A DNA stretch of 64,000 nt, from positions 1 through 64,000 of the forward strand of contig NZ_LSHB01000006.1 of NCBI RefSeq assembly GCF_001643375.1. The letters are read 5' to 3'. Position 1 is the first letter of the stretch. Each line of letters starts with the position of its first letter. The stretch is from Chryseobacterium sp. FP211-J200 (GTDB lineage: Bacteria > Bacteroidota > Bacteroidia > Flavobacteriales > Weeksellaceae). The notes beneath the pieces were generated by a model. The model saw nothing but the letters and a program-made list of their open reading frames with translations. It made no database searches and was not told the DNA's origin. A program made the position numbers and the translations under genes. Below, one piece after another: positions 53,897 through 64,000 of this stretch.

Positions 53897-54484
53897 TTAT
53901 GGATTGGTAGCACCTTTCACTGTATAATAATTATCGAAACTCGTGTAAACTCTTGTCTTATCCAAAATGCCATGATCATAGATCTCGATTTTGGTAGTGC
54001 TTTCTGATTTTTTATCGATGTATCTTATTTTGCTAAGTCTTTTCTTGCGGTCGTAATGTTCAGTTTTCAGATTTCTCCCATCTTCCATAAAATGAATGGT
54101 TTCCAGATCACCGTTCTTTTTGTAGCTGTAAGTTTTGGAATTATAAAAATTTCCTTGTTTGTTAATATGGCCTTCATAAGTGAATTCCGAATCGTATCGA
54201 CCTTCCATTACCAACTGTCCAATGTTATTATGAATGAAATAATAAACGCCATTTTTTGGGTCTTTCAATTCATATCTTGTTTCAAATTTTGGTGTTTGAT
54301 GGTAATTGCGGGTCAGAACTTCCTCACGTTTAAAAACTGTAGAATCATTCTGAGAAATCCAAAGCGTGTCTATGGTTTTTGAATTCGGCTTGTAATGGAT
54401 TTTTGAAATAATGATATTCTGTGGCTCTTTAGAATGACAACTCATTGCAAACATCGAAAAAAAGAAAAGAATAAGAATTTTCAT
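53897..54484 (-). CDS. Unknown lipoprotein with toxin-antitoxin/MORN-like repeats
   Basis: A 195-residue lipoprotein with signal MKILILFFFSMFAMSC (lipobox AMSC). The mature part shows beta-rich repeats of the type GQLVMEGRYDSEFTYEGHINKQG and SYKKNGDLETIHFMEDG, resembling MORN or YwqK-type repeats (about 60-150). No catalytic motif is recognised. Upstream on the same strand, 12 bp away, is a two-TM protein, so they are likely co-transcribed with it. Confidence 0.7.
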   Translation of the reverse strand: MKILILFFFSMFAMSCHSKEPQNIIISKIHYKPNSKTIDTLWISQNDSTVFKREEVLTRNYHQTPKFETRYELKDPKNGVYYFIHNNIGQLVMEGRYDSEFTYEGHINKQGNFYNSKTYSYKKNGDLETIHFMEDGRNLKTEHYDRKKRLSKIRYIDKKSESTTKIEIYDHGILDKTRVYTSFDNYYTVKGATNP

Positions 54485-54496
54485 ATCGAATTGTAT

Positions 54497-55099
54497 TTAA
54501 TTAAATAGATTCTCAACCCGGACATTATCATTGATCAAGTGGATGTTATCGTGGAAAAACTCTGCGGCTCTCGGATATGTTGTATAGTAAGTTATTCTGG
54601 ATTTTGAACCATCGTTTTGATAAATATCAATAAGAGATCTTCTAAAACGTCCCATATTGATATTCTTGATTTTAACATATTTAATAGAGTTTGGCGGGAG
54701 AAATTCTGTTTTGAAGTTCCTGAAAATAAATAAGCCTTTCTGCGAAATCAAATACAATGGAACAGTAGAAAAAACTTTGTGAATAAAATCTGTATAGTGC
54801 TGATAATGAAAAGTGAAATCATCATTTAATTCTTCAATCTCTCTCAGTACGCTGGCAAATCTTCTAAAAATTATTAGAATTACTGGACCAAATGCAAGCG
54901 CTAAGACCAATTGAATGGAAGCTACAGTTGGAAAAACATAAGTGATAAAATTTTCTTTTAAATTCCGGAATTTATAAACCTCATAAAAACCATATAAGAA
55001 AAAGCCGATTATAATAAAATTGACCACCATAAGAAACCCGATTGATATGGCTCTCAGTTTTTTCAGGTTCTTTAATTCTTTTGTTTTGAAGTCTTTCAT
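54497..55099 (-). CDS. Unknown two-TM membrane protein
   Basis: A 200-residue protein with two membrane segments (about 15-40 and 60-82), the rest facing the cytoplasm by the positive-inside rule. The C-terminal part (about 100-200) has beta-rich PH-like character: PLYLISQKGLFIFRNFKTEF, IKYVKIKNINMGRFRRSLIDIYQNDGSK. No family is recognised. The upstream DUF2071 gene is 19 bp away. Confidence 0.7.
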   Translation of the reverse strand: MKDFKTKELKNLKKLRAISIGFLMVVNFIIIGFFLYGFYEVYKFRNLKENFITYVFPTVASIQLVLALAFGPVILIIFRRFASVLREIEELNDDFTFHYQHYTDFIHKVFSTVPLYLISQKGLFIFRNFKTEFLPPNSIKYVKIKNINMGRFRRSLIDIYQNDGSKSRITYYTTYPRAAEFFHDNIHLINDNVRVENLFN

Positions 55100-55118
55100 T
55101 CTTGGTTTTGATCAATTT

Positions 55119-55841
55119 TTATAAATGATTTGATTTGATGGTTTTCAGAGATCTCCATTCGTGTTCTATATTTTCCATTAGGATCGCATTATCGAAATTG
55201 ATAGAACCTTCGGGAAATACAGTTTTATTTTCGAAGAAACTGGATCTCACATTGGTAACATTCAATGGTTTGACCTCCCATTTGTATGCGTCCAATTTCA
55301 ATCCATCAAAATTATTTCCGTTTGGCGAATATCCAACCGAGCCTTTCTCAAAAAAATCCGAAACCTTGTCTAGGGATTTGAAGATAGAGTTGAAATCAAA
55401 TGTTGTAGAAAGCTTCGCATCAATTTCAATCGTTGTATCATCAGAACTTTTAAAGTCCAAATGGTACTCGTTATTTTTTTCTTTCACATTGAATTTTGCA
55501 TAATAATGTTTGCCTGGAAAAATTCTGCCACCCACAAGTGCATTCAGTTTCAAATCGGTATCTCTCCTCGGAATATAGACGCCTTCCTTCAGTTCTCCAT
55601 TTTCTTCCCATTCTACGGCAATTCTGTGAGCGCCATTTTCTGAACCAACGCCCATAAAATCGGGAAAACCTTTTGGTTTTATTTTTTTCAGTCTAATTAG
55701 GCAAATTCCCACTATCGCTTTTCCGTCATAAAGTTTTGGACGGAATGGTTTTGGCAATATTTTTCCCACAAACTCTGGTTCTGCAACATAGTTAATCAGC
55801 ATTCTTCTGTCTATAATGCCATGAATGGTTAGGATTTTCAT
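55119..55841 (-). CDS. DUF2071-domain protein
   Basis: A 240-residue soluble protein of the DUF2071 (YqjF) group, a fold related to acetoacetate decarboxylase. Seen: HGIIDRRMLINYVAEPEFVGKILPKPFRPKLYDGKAIVGICLIRLKKIKPKG at the N-terminus and VYIPRRDTDLKLNALVGGRIFPG near residue 90. Activity unknown. The frame opens 25 codons earlier, but the start giving MKILTIHG (55841) is chosen. Likely first gene of a leftward set of three small genes. Confidence 0.8.
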   Translation of the reverse strand: MKILTIHGIIDRRMLINYVAEPEFVGKILPKPFRPKLYDGKAIVGICLIRLKKIKPKGFPDFMGVGSENGAHRIAVEWEENGELKEGVYIPRRDTDLKLNALVGGRIFPGKHYYAKFNVKEKNNEYHLDFKSSDDTTIEIDAKLSTTFDFNSIFKSLDKVSDFFEKGSVGYSPNGNNFDGLKLDAYKWEVKPLNVTNVRSSFFENKTVFPEGSINFDNAILMENIEHEWRSLKTIKSNHL

Positions 55842-55910
55842 TTTATAGTGGTCAATTAGTTTATTATCAAATTTAAGCATTAGATGACAATCAAGCATTA
55901 AATCAAATAA

Positions 55911-55947
55911 AAACAACTGCTCCCAATTATGAGAACAGTTGTTTTTT
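55911..55947 (-). terminator. Terminator of the alpha/beta hydrolase gene
   Basis: Stem AAACAACTG / CAGTTGTTT (55911-55919 / 55936-55944) with inner CTC/GAG pairing. T-rich on both sides. Confidence 0.75.
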
Positions 55948-55973
55948 TGAATATATTTCGTAAGACTTACAAT

Positions 55974-56801
55974 CTATTTTGCTAAGAAATCGATGAGGAT
56001 CTTGTTCAGTTCGTCAGCGTGAGTCACATTCAAGCCGTGTGGTGCGCCTGGAATCACGTGATATTCATTATTTACAATTCCTTTTGCGGCTTGCTCGCCA
56101 GCAGTTTTAATTGGTACAATTTGGTCATCATCACCGTGAACAATTAAAGTAGGAACGGGCACATTTTGAAGTTCTAAACGGAAATCTGTGTTCGCCCAAC
56201 TTTCAGCAGATTTTATGGTCGCGATAGGAGAGGCGTGCGAGGAGATGCTCCAGTCATAATTTAGTTGTGCCTGACTTACAGATTGTGATAAAAGCCCGTA
56301 GTTATAGAAATTTTTATGAAAACCTTCCAAGAATGTGACACGGTCTTTTTTCAAATTCTCAAGAATATCATTGAGGTCTTTCTCTGGAACGCCGTCAGGA
56401 TTATCATCTTTCTGTTTTACCAATGGAATAATGGAAGCTATCAAAGCTACTTTGTCAACATTCTCCGAACCATGATTGGTCAAATAGCGAACGACCTCGC
56501 CGCCACCCATCGAGAATCCTACCAAAACCACATTCTGAAGGTCCAATTGTGTGATGAGCTCCAAAAGATCGTCTGACAGACTGTTGTAATTATAGCCATC
56601 CAACGTAGGTTGTGATTTCCCGAATCCTCTTCTGTCGTAAGTTATCACCCGGTAGCCAGCTTGCAATAAAGCGGGCACTTGTAATTCCCAGGATTTTCCG
56701 CTCAATGGCCAACCGTGTATCAGAATGACGGGCTGTCCTGTTCCGAGATCTTCGTAATAAACACTGTAATTTTTGTCGATGTCTTTTGTGATGTAAGGCA
56801 T
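55974..56801 (-). CDS. Alpha/beta hydrolase (arylesterase / non-heme chloroperoxidase type)
   Basis: A 275-residue alpha/beta hydrolase. Seen: HGWPLSGKSWE (oxyanion loop), nucleophile Ser in GFSMGGGEVVRY near residue 97, acidic residue in LIVHGDDDQIVP near 224, and His in GAPHGLNVTH near 254. This pattern is typical of cofactor-free chloroperoxidase/esterase relatives. Substrate unknown, most likely an ester. Stand-alone gene with terminators on both sides. Confidence 0.9.
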   Translation of the reverse strand: MPYITKDIDKNYSVYYEDLGTGQPVILIHGWPLSGKSWELQVPALLQAGYRVITYDRRGFGKSQPTLDGYNYNSLSDDLLELITQLDLQNVVLVGFSMGGGEVVRYLTNHGSENVDKVALIASIIPLVKQKDDNPDGVPEKDLNDILENLKKDRVTFLEGFHKNFYNYGLLSQSVSQAQLNYDWSISSHASPIATIKSAESWANTDFRLELQNVPVPTLIVHGDDDQIVPIKTAGEQAAKGIVNNEYHVIPGAPHGLNVTHADELNKILIDFLAK

Positions 56802-56857
56802 AATCTTGAATTTTTTATATTAATATTTGATTATTTTTAACCAAACATCACACCACA

Positions 56858-56892
56858 AAAAAAAGACTTCCCAGCTGGAAAGTCTTTTTTAT
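56858..56892 (-). terminator. Terminator of the plug-domain protein gene
   Basis: Stem AAAGACTTCC / GGAAAGTCTTT (one mismatch) around CAGCT, with an A-run on the left that reads as T-run on the minus strand. Confidence 0.7.
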
Positions 56893-56904
56893 ATTTAATT
56901 AACA

Positions 56905-59304
56905 TTACTTCACTATTTCACTATAATAAAGGAGCTTGTCATTTTTATCAAAACTGATGATGATGATCTGTCTGTTTTTTGCATTATCATTATTGAAGAA
57001 TTTTGCTCTTGGAGCCAGACCTCCATCTTCGGACAACGAAGGATTCCAATAGAGTGTTTCTCTCGTATCATTGGTGATCTTCTTGTAAGCTTCGCCAGTA
57101 ATATCAGGTAGTTCGAATTCTGTAGATCTGTCATAACCTTTCAGGACAAGCTTATTGACTTTCTCCTTATTCTTATCTTCTTCCGCGACCATATTCCCAC
57201 GGCGTGTGTAGATCGCAACCGCATTTCCTACTAAGCCATCATTTTTCAGAACTTTCACCATTGCAATTGTACTGATGGGAAGCGAACTGATCATGCTTGC
57301 ATCCACAGGCATTTCGTCTAAAAACAAACTTGCCTGTGAACCTCGGATGCTTGGAATATAATTGCCCGAATTATCCATGGTGAAGGTCAAACCAGCTGCT
57401 CTACCTTGTAGCCACTGCAAAATGTTTTGAGAAGATTGTGCGTCTTTATTTTCATTCACCATGTCAAAGATCGTCGCATTCATACTGCTGAATCTTCCAG
57501 ATGATAATTCCTTGTCCAACTCCGCTTTTTTATCGACTTTCTTAGCGGTTACTTTTACTTCTTCGATTAGAGTTTCTTTGTTGAAATCATCTATTCCCTT
57601 GTTGTTCTTTCTGTTTTGAAGTCCTTTTGCGATGCCAGGGTCTTGTGAAACATTTTTGTCATTTACCAAACGATAATTGGTTGCTGGTAAAGCCGATTTG
57701 TAAGGAATGCTTGTCACCAAAGCTTGAAAACTGATATTCAAATTATCTGAATCTGTTGTCTGTTTTTTGTCTTTGTTAAAGTAATAGGAAACCGTCAGAG
57801 GCTCATCAAAATAGATGTTGTCCAAATAAATGAAACCATTGTCATCTGTAACTACCGGAACAAAGTTGTTTTCTGATTTCTCAGTTTTCAATAGAAGATT
57901 GATGCTTTTATTTGGAATAAATCGTCCATTGTTGGTTACTTTTCCTTTGAAAGAAAGATTTTTCTGAGGTTTATAATTGAATTCTGGCGTTTTTCCAGCT
58001 AACAGAAATTCCCAATCATAACGCTTCCATTTTTCTGATATCAATAAGGCATCAAGTGCATCCGGATTTGAAGTTTTTTCAAAATATTGAGAAGGATCAA
58101 AGATAGATGATGTAAAATCACCTGTCAACCATTTGGCGCTGAGCAACGTATTTTCATTTTTAATTTCAGAAGGGTTGTTTTCCTTTACCAAAACCGTATA
58201 GCTCGAATGTTCTCCGTCTGGCTCGATATCAAAACTGTTGAAAGCTCTCGCTTCATTGTTCATTGATAAAGCCAAAGTTGGCTCATCAAGATTGAGCTTT
58301 TTGGGATTGACGAAAAACAATCTTTGCGCCGCAACATTTTGTTTCTCATCAAAGATTGTGATGTTCAGAACTGCTGTCTCATCATTACTGACTTTATTTG
58401 GAATATTGCTGGAAGCTTCGTTTGATGTTGTTTTGATGTTGGCTCTGTAAACCAATTGGTTGTTGATCGTCCCAATGATGCTGTAACCTTGTAAGCCCTG
58501 AGCAAGTCCGGTTCCTGCCAGTTTATAATTAATGCCTTTCGCATCGCTTGTCAGCTGAAGATTGATTCCTGAACTTGAAACTGCTGGTAAATTGATAGTT
58601 TGTTTTACACCTTTATTATCTTCGATGATGGCTTTGTATGTTTTCCCAGCTTTTGGAGTGATGTTAAAAGTGGCAACATTTTCATCAAGATTTTTGAAGG
58701 CTGCCAATTTCTCATTTGGTTTTTCTGCATCGATGACATAGCCGCTCCAGGCTGTTGGTGGAATACCTTGGGAATAAAGTCTCACAGCAAATTTGGTCGG
58801 AATATTATCTATGAAAGTTCCGCTTTCGGGAAAAGCATTGGCAGTCCATTTTATGTTTTTGTCAAGAACTAATCTAGACTCAGAATTTGGATTGTAGATC
58901 GGAACCTGCTTCATAAAATTGAATTCCTCAGGGAAATTAGCCATCCAAGTCGTGTAGGCTCTTATGAAGTAGATATCTTCATTAAGGAAATCGTTGAGGA
59001 CAAAAGTGCCGTCGCCTTCGCCATCTTTCAGAAAAACAGTTTTCTTATCGACCATATTTTTGTTGTGGTCGTACAGTTCCACAAGAAGTGTATTTGAAAT
59101 GGTCGAACGGTTATAACCATTGAACACAAACGATTTGAAATAGATATGGTCACCAACAACATATTTGTCTTTGTCGAGGAGAAGATAGACCTTTTCCTGT
59201 GGATAATTCTGTTCCAGATTTTGGATGGCTTTATCTATTTTGTCCTGCGCATTCAGCTGTGACATCCCAACAACATATAGAAAAAATAGGAAGATTTTTT
59301 TCAT
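56905..59304 (-). CDS. Large exported protein with MG2-like and TonB-plug domains
   Basis: A 799-residue exported protein. After a signal peptide (MKKIFLFFLYVVGMSQLNAQ) come an MG2-like macroglobulin domain (about 30-140: EKVYLLLDKDKYVVGDHIYFKSFV), further beta-sandwich regions, a carboxypeptidase-regulatory-like region (about 500-590), and a TonB-dependent-receptor-type plug domain (about 650-740: SGRFSSMNATIFDMV, LQWLQGRAAGLTF, YIPSIRGSQASLFLDEMPV). No barrel follows. Proteins of this type are common in Bacteroidota; function unknown. The start at 59304 is used because the longer frame is the dispersed repeat. Confidence 0.85.
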   Translation of the reverse strand: MKKIFLFFLYVVGMSQLNAQDKIDKAIQNLEQNYPQEKVYLLLDKDKYVVGDHIYFKSFVFNGYNRSTISNTLLVELYDHNKNMVDKKTVFLKDGEGDGTFVLNDFLNEDIYFIRAYTTWMANFPEEFNFMKQVPIYNPNSESRLVLDKNIKWTANAFPESGTFIDNIPTKFAVRLYSQGIPPTAWSGYVIDAEKPNEKLAAFKNLDENVATFNITPKAGKTYKAIIEDNKGVKQTINLPAVSSSGINLQLTSDAKGINYKLAGTGLAQGLQGYSIIGTINNQLVYRANIKTTSNEASSNIPNKVSNDETAVLNITIFDEKQNVAAQRLFFVNPKKLNLDEPTLALSMNNEARAFNSFDIEPDGEHSSYTVLVKENNPSEIKNENTLLSAKWLTGDFTSSIFDPSQYFEKTSNPDALDALLISEKWKRYDWEFLLAGKTPEFNYKPQKNLSFKGKVTNNGRFIPNKSINLLLKTEKSENNFVPVVTDDNGFIYLDNIYFDEPLTVSYYFNKDKKQTTDSDNLNISFQALVTSIPYKSALPATNYRLVNDKNVSQDPGIAKGLQNRKNNKGIDDFNKETLIEEVKVTAKKVDKKAELDKELSSGRFSSMNATIFDMVNENKDAQSSQNILQWLQGRAAGLTFTMDNSGNYIPSIRGSQASLFLDEMPVDASMISSLPISTIAMVKVLKNDGLVGNAVAIYTRRGNMVAEEDKNKEKVNKLVLKGYDRSTEFELPDITGEAYKKITNDTRETLYWNPSLSEDGGLAPRAKFFNNDNAKNRQIIIISFDKNDKLLYYSEIVK

Positions 59305-59382
59305 ATCAAAAAGCTTATAATTAATTATGAGTTTTAAATGATCAATGAATAATAATTTACAATATTTTATACCATTGAATGA

Positions 59383-59472
59383 TAGCAGCCCGGCTTGAGC
59401 GGAAATCCTTTTTTTTGCACTGGCATTGGCGAGGGAAAAAAGATTGGGAGCGGAAGACGGATTAAGCTGCCC
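59383..59472. repeat. Dispersed hairpin repeat, copy 3 (inverted orientation)
   Basis: Ends GCAGC (59385-59389) and GCTGC (59466-59470) pair, 86 bp in all. It is in the opposite orientation to copies 1 and 2 and more diverged in the loop. It lies upstream of the plug-domain gene and lengthens its open frame by 67 spurious codons. Confidence 0.8.
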
Positions 59473-59491
59473 AAAAATAGGTTTTAAACAC

Positions 59492-59520
59492 AAAACCCTC
59501 AACATTTGTCGAGGGTTTTA
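59492..59520 (-). terminator. Terminator of icd
   Basis: Stem AAAACCCTC / GAGGGTTTT with loop AACATTTGTC, 19 bp past the icd stop codon. The same stretch may protect the downstream gene from readthrough. Confidence 0.8.
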
Positions 59521-59538
59521 TGTAATATTTAACACGGT

Positions 59539-61761
<2,223 letters not shown>

Positions 61762-61908
61762 TTAGTTGATTTTATTTCGTTTTGAATCACAAAAATACAT
61801 ATTTTATAATGATTTTCTAACAGTCACAATATGATTTTTGTTCAAATAATGATTAAATTTTTTGTAATTAATAGTAAAAGTTAAATTTTATTAAAGTAGA
61901 ATGAATTG

Positions 61909-61940
61909 TTTGAGAATTCAGAAATCAACCATTAACTTTG
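61909..61940 (+). promoter_or_regulatory. Promoter of tpx
   Basis: TTTG (61909-61912) and TAACTTTG (61933-61940) are 20 bp apart, matching the Bacteroidota -33/-7 consensus. The leader to the ATG at 61962 is about 17 nt. Confidence 0.6.
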
Positions 61941-61961
61941 AAGAAATAAATTATACGAACA

Positions 61962-62459
61962 ATGTCACAAATTACATTCAAAGGAAATCCGATCAATACC
62001 GTTGGCGATCTGCCAGAAGTTGGAACTATCGCTCAGGAGTTTACATTAGTTGGAGCAGATTTATCAGAAAAACATTTGGCTGATTATACTGGTAAAAAAG
62101 TCTTGCTAAATATCTTCCCAAGTATCGACACTGGCGTTTGCGCGGCGTCTGCAAGAGAATTCAACAAAGAAGCTAGCTCATTGGAAAATAACGTTGTCAT
62201 CAATGTTTCCAGAGATCTTCCTTTTGCATTGAACAGATTTTGTGCAGCAGAAGGTCTTGATAATGTAGAGATCCTTTCAGATTTCAGAGGAAACTTTGGT
62301 GAAGATTACGGTGTGACACTTAGCGATTCTCCATTGAGAGGTTTGTTGAGTAGAGCTGTAGTGGCTTTGGATGAAACTGGAAAAGTGCTTTACACTGAGC
62401 AAGTTCCAGAAATTGGACAAGAACCAAATTATGCAGAAGCGGTAAGTGCTTTGAAATAA
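61962..62459 (+). CDS. tpx: Thiol peroxidase Tpx
   Basis: A 165-residue atypical 2-Cys peroxiredoxin that reduces lipid and alkyl peroxides with thioredoxin. Seen: peroxidatic Cys in DTGVCAASAREFN near residue 60 and resolving Cys in RFCAAEGLDNVEI near 94, with the PSIDTGVC loop and the conserved Arg in LSRAVVALD. Normal length. Stand-alone gene with its own promoter and terminator. Confidence 0.96.
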   Translation: MSQITFKGNPINTVGDLPEVGTIAQEFTLVGADLSEKHLADYTGKKVLLNIFPSIDTGVCAASAREFNKEASSLENNVVINVSRDLPFALNRFCAAEGLDNVEILSDFRGNFGEDYGVTLSDSPLRGLLSRAVVALDETGKVLYTEQVPEIGQEPNYAEAVSALK

Positions 62460-62484
62460 GACAATCACTTTATAAAATAATATT

Positions 62485-62513
62485 AAGCTGTCTCGAAAGA
62501 GATGGCTTTTTTT
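62485..62513 (+). terminator. Terminator of tpx
   Basis: Stem AAGCTGTCTC / GAGATGGCTT (two G-U pairs), GAAA tetraloop, then a T-run. Confidence 0.85.
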
Positions 62514-62561
62514 ATTGGTAAACTGAATATTGTTTGATTAATGATTCAAAATATCAAAACA

Positions 62562-62592
62562 AAAAAATGGCCGGAACTTTTCCGACCATTTC
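62562..62592 (-). terminator. Terminator of the efflux gene
   Basis: Stem AAATGGCCGGAA / TTCCGACCATTT at about 62566-62592, with T-run on the minus strand. Confidence 0.8.
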
Positions 62593-62637
62593 TGCTACCC
62601 GAAAGTAACTTTTAACAAAAAATAACTTAAACCTTAT

Positions 62638-64000
62638 TTATTTCCATCCGCCTCCAAGCGCGCGATAAAGATCAACAATACTGCTGAGTCTTTGTCTCTT
62701 GATAGAGGCCAGATTCAATTCTGCTTGTAGTGAGTTTGCCTGAGCGGTGATCACTTCAAGGTAATTGGCCATTCCGCCTTTGTAAAGGAGTTCGGCACTT
62801 TTGATTCCGTCTTTCAACGTTGTCACTTGTTCAGAAGCTTTTACTTCCTGAGCTTTTAAACTTTCATTGGAAACCAAAGCATCAGACACTTCTCCCACAG
62901 CATTTAGAACAGATTGTCTGAAAGCTAAAACATTCTTTTCTCTCTGGATCTTAGCTACATTTAAATCGGTTTTCAATTGTCTTTTTTGGAAAATCGGCTG
63001 TGTGATGCCGCCCAAAACCGACCCGAACAATGAAGCCGGAATCTGAAACCAGTTATCAATTTTAAATGAATTGACACCGCCGTTTGCTGTGATCTTCAAT
63101 GCTGGATACATATTGGCCTGCGCGATTCCCACAATCGAGTTGGACTCCAACAAAACCAATTCCTGCTGACGAACATCCGGACGACGACTCACCATCGCCG
63201 CTGGGATTCCTGCTGAGATATTTTGAGGTAAAGATGAATCGGACATTTCTATTGTTCTGCTGATCTTATCTGGATTTTCGCCGACCAAAATACTCAATGC
63301 ATTTTCCTGAATCGCAATATTCTGTTCCAGTTGCGTGATCAGAAGTTCTGTAGATTCTGTTCTCGCTTTAGCTTGCTGAACACCCAAAGAAGTCGTTTCG
63401 CCACCTTTCCAAATTTTCTCCGTAACATCCAATGTATTTCTGCTGAGTTCCAGATTGGATTTTGCAACACTCATTTGTTTATCAAGCATTAGTAAATTGT
63501 AATAGCCTTGAGCAATTGCTGCGACAACTTGCGTTTGGATCGCTTTCGAAGCTTCGTAAGTTTGCAGATATTGAACTCTGGAAACTTCCTGCTGATTTTT
63601 AATTTTTCCCCAAATGTCAGCTTCCCAACCTAGATTAAAAGCAGCATTGTAATCTTCAACATGACTTTGTCCTAAAAATAAATTAAGACTTTGTCCATTC
63701 ATACTATTTTTGGAAGGCTTCGAGATCTGTCCCGAAACGCCAAAACTAATGTCCGGATATTGCAGATATTTAGCCTGAAGTAATCGTTCCTGCGAGGAAG
63801 CCACTTGTTTCAAAGCAATCTGCAGATCGTAATTGTTTTTGATGCCTTTCTCGATCAAGTTTTGCAAAATTGGATCATTGAAAAATTGTCTCCATTCCAG
63901 ATCGGCGACGCTTGCTGTATCGGCTGTTGCCGTGTACTTGAAAGTTTCCGGCAACTCTGGACTTACTTTATCTAAAGCTAATTTTGGCATACAGGAAACC
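62638..64000 (-). CDS. TolC-type outer-membrane efflux lipoprotein (NodT family), cut at the window edge
   Basis: Outer-membrane channel of a tripartite (RND-type) efflux pump. It contains two OEP domains, each a helical coiled-coil pair with barrel strands. Seen: EWRQFFNDPILQNLIEKG, NYDLQIALKQVASSQE, FNLGWEADIWGKI, MVSRRPDVRQQELVL and GGGITQ-like LGGITQPIF. The open frame from ATG 63990 lacks a signal peptide, but codons before it read V-S-C, i.e. a lipobox cysteine just ahead, so the true start lies beyond base 64000. The visible part is therefore N-terminally incomplete. Pump partners are presumably outside the window. Confidence 0.9.
   Translation of the reverse strand, partial: VSCMPKLALDKVSPELPETFKYTATADTASVADLEWRQFFNDPILQNLIEKGIKNNYDLQIALKQVASSQERLLQAKYLQYPDISFGVSGQISKPSKNSMNGQSLNLFLGQSHVEDYNAAFNLGWEADIWGKIKNQQEVSRVQYLQTYEASKAIQTQVVAAIAQGYYNLLMLDKQMSVAKSNLELSRNTLDVTEKIWKGGETTSLGVQQAKARTESTELLITQLEQNIAIQENALSILVGENPDKISRTIEMSDSSLPQNISAGIPAAMVSRRPDVRQQELVLLESNSIVGIAQANMYPALKITANGGVNSFKIDNWFQIPASLFGSVLGGITQPIFQKRQLKTDLNVAKIQREKNVLAFRQSVLNAVGEVSDALVSNESLKAQEVKASEQVTTLKDGIKSAELLYKGGMANYLEVITAQANSLQAELNLASIKRQRLSSIVDLYRALGGGWK

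Overview
The window looks like a chromosomal segment of a flavobacterium of the Chryseobacterium/Epilithonimonas type (Weeksellaceae). The reasons are a low-GC, AT-rich backbone, promoters of the Bacteroidota form TAnnTTTG (some with an upstream TTG), a secreted protein with a type IX secretion (T9SS) C-terminal sorting domain, lipoproteins with Bacteroidota-style lipoboxes, a GldI-like FKBP lipoprotein, and gene orders I associate with flavobacteria (recQ / kdsD / tatC, and acyl-CoA reductase / ferredoxin / serC / serA / DUF1015). The species assignment is inference; no rRNA or tRNA gene was seen.

Layout. 1-1.1 kb: edge repeats and one unknown helical protein. 1.1-7.0 kb: a complete type I restriction-modification operon read leftwards in the order hsdR-hsdS-hsdM. 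7.2-14.4 kb: an RtcB-family RNA ligase, then, divergently, a large SF1 helicase-nuclease, a HopJ-like protein and a WYL regulator, which together with the R-M operon may be an accessory or stress/defence block. 14.3-26.6 kb: mostly housekeeping (rhodanese, queG, alaS, tatC, kdsD, recQ), an L,D-transpeptidase-like lipoprotein and a T9SS cargo protein. 26.8-32.0 kb: glycosyltransferase, NUDIX hydrolase, mnmD, ilvE and two peptidyl-prolyl isomerase lipoproteins. 32.0-34.7 kb: a heme oxygenase / bacteriophytochrome pair, i.e. chromophore synthesis plus red-light-sensing kinase. 35-40 kb: the serine-biosynthesis cluster. 40-44 kb: a repeat-rich accessory zone with small unknown proteins, a frameshifted gene, a structured ~22-nt repeat field and a REP-associated transposase (RAYT) surrounded by six REP elements.

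44.1-50.3 kb: a curli (functional amyloid) locus. A major curlin made of eleven exact 22-residue repeats has its own promoter and terminator. It is followed by an operon with a CsgB-like minor curlin, a CsgE that seems to carry an N-terminal CsgH-like domain, CsgF, a CsgG with an extra C-terminal beta-barrel domain, and a beta-propeller lipoprotein. A convergent LuxR-type regulator without the receiver aspartate is a CsgD-like candidate. Both curli promoters carry the same upstream dyad at an identical distance from the -7 box.

50.9-64 kb: an M16 peptidase, small envelope proteins, an alpha/beta hydrolase, a TonB-plug-domain protein, monomeric isocitrate dehydrogenase, thiol peroxidase and a TolC-type efflux lipoprotein that runs off the right edge. 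A dispersed 83-86 bp hairpin repeat occurs three times (8.6, 17.0 and 59.4 kb). It falsely lengthens the open reading frames beside it, and its outermost stem shows a compensatory base change.
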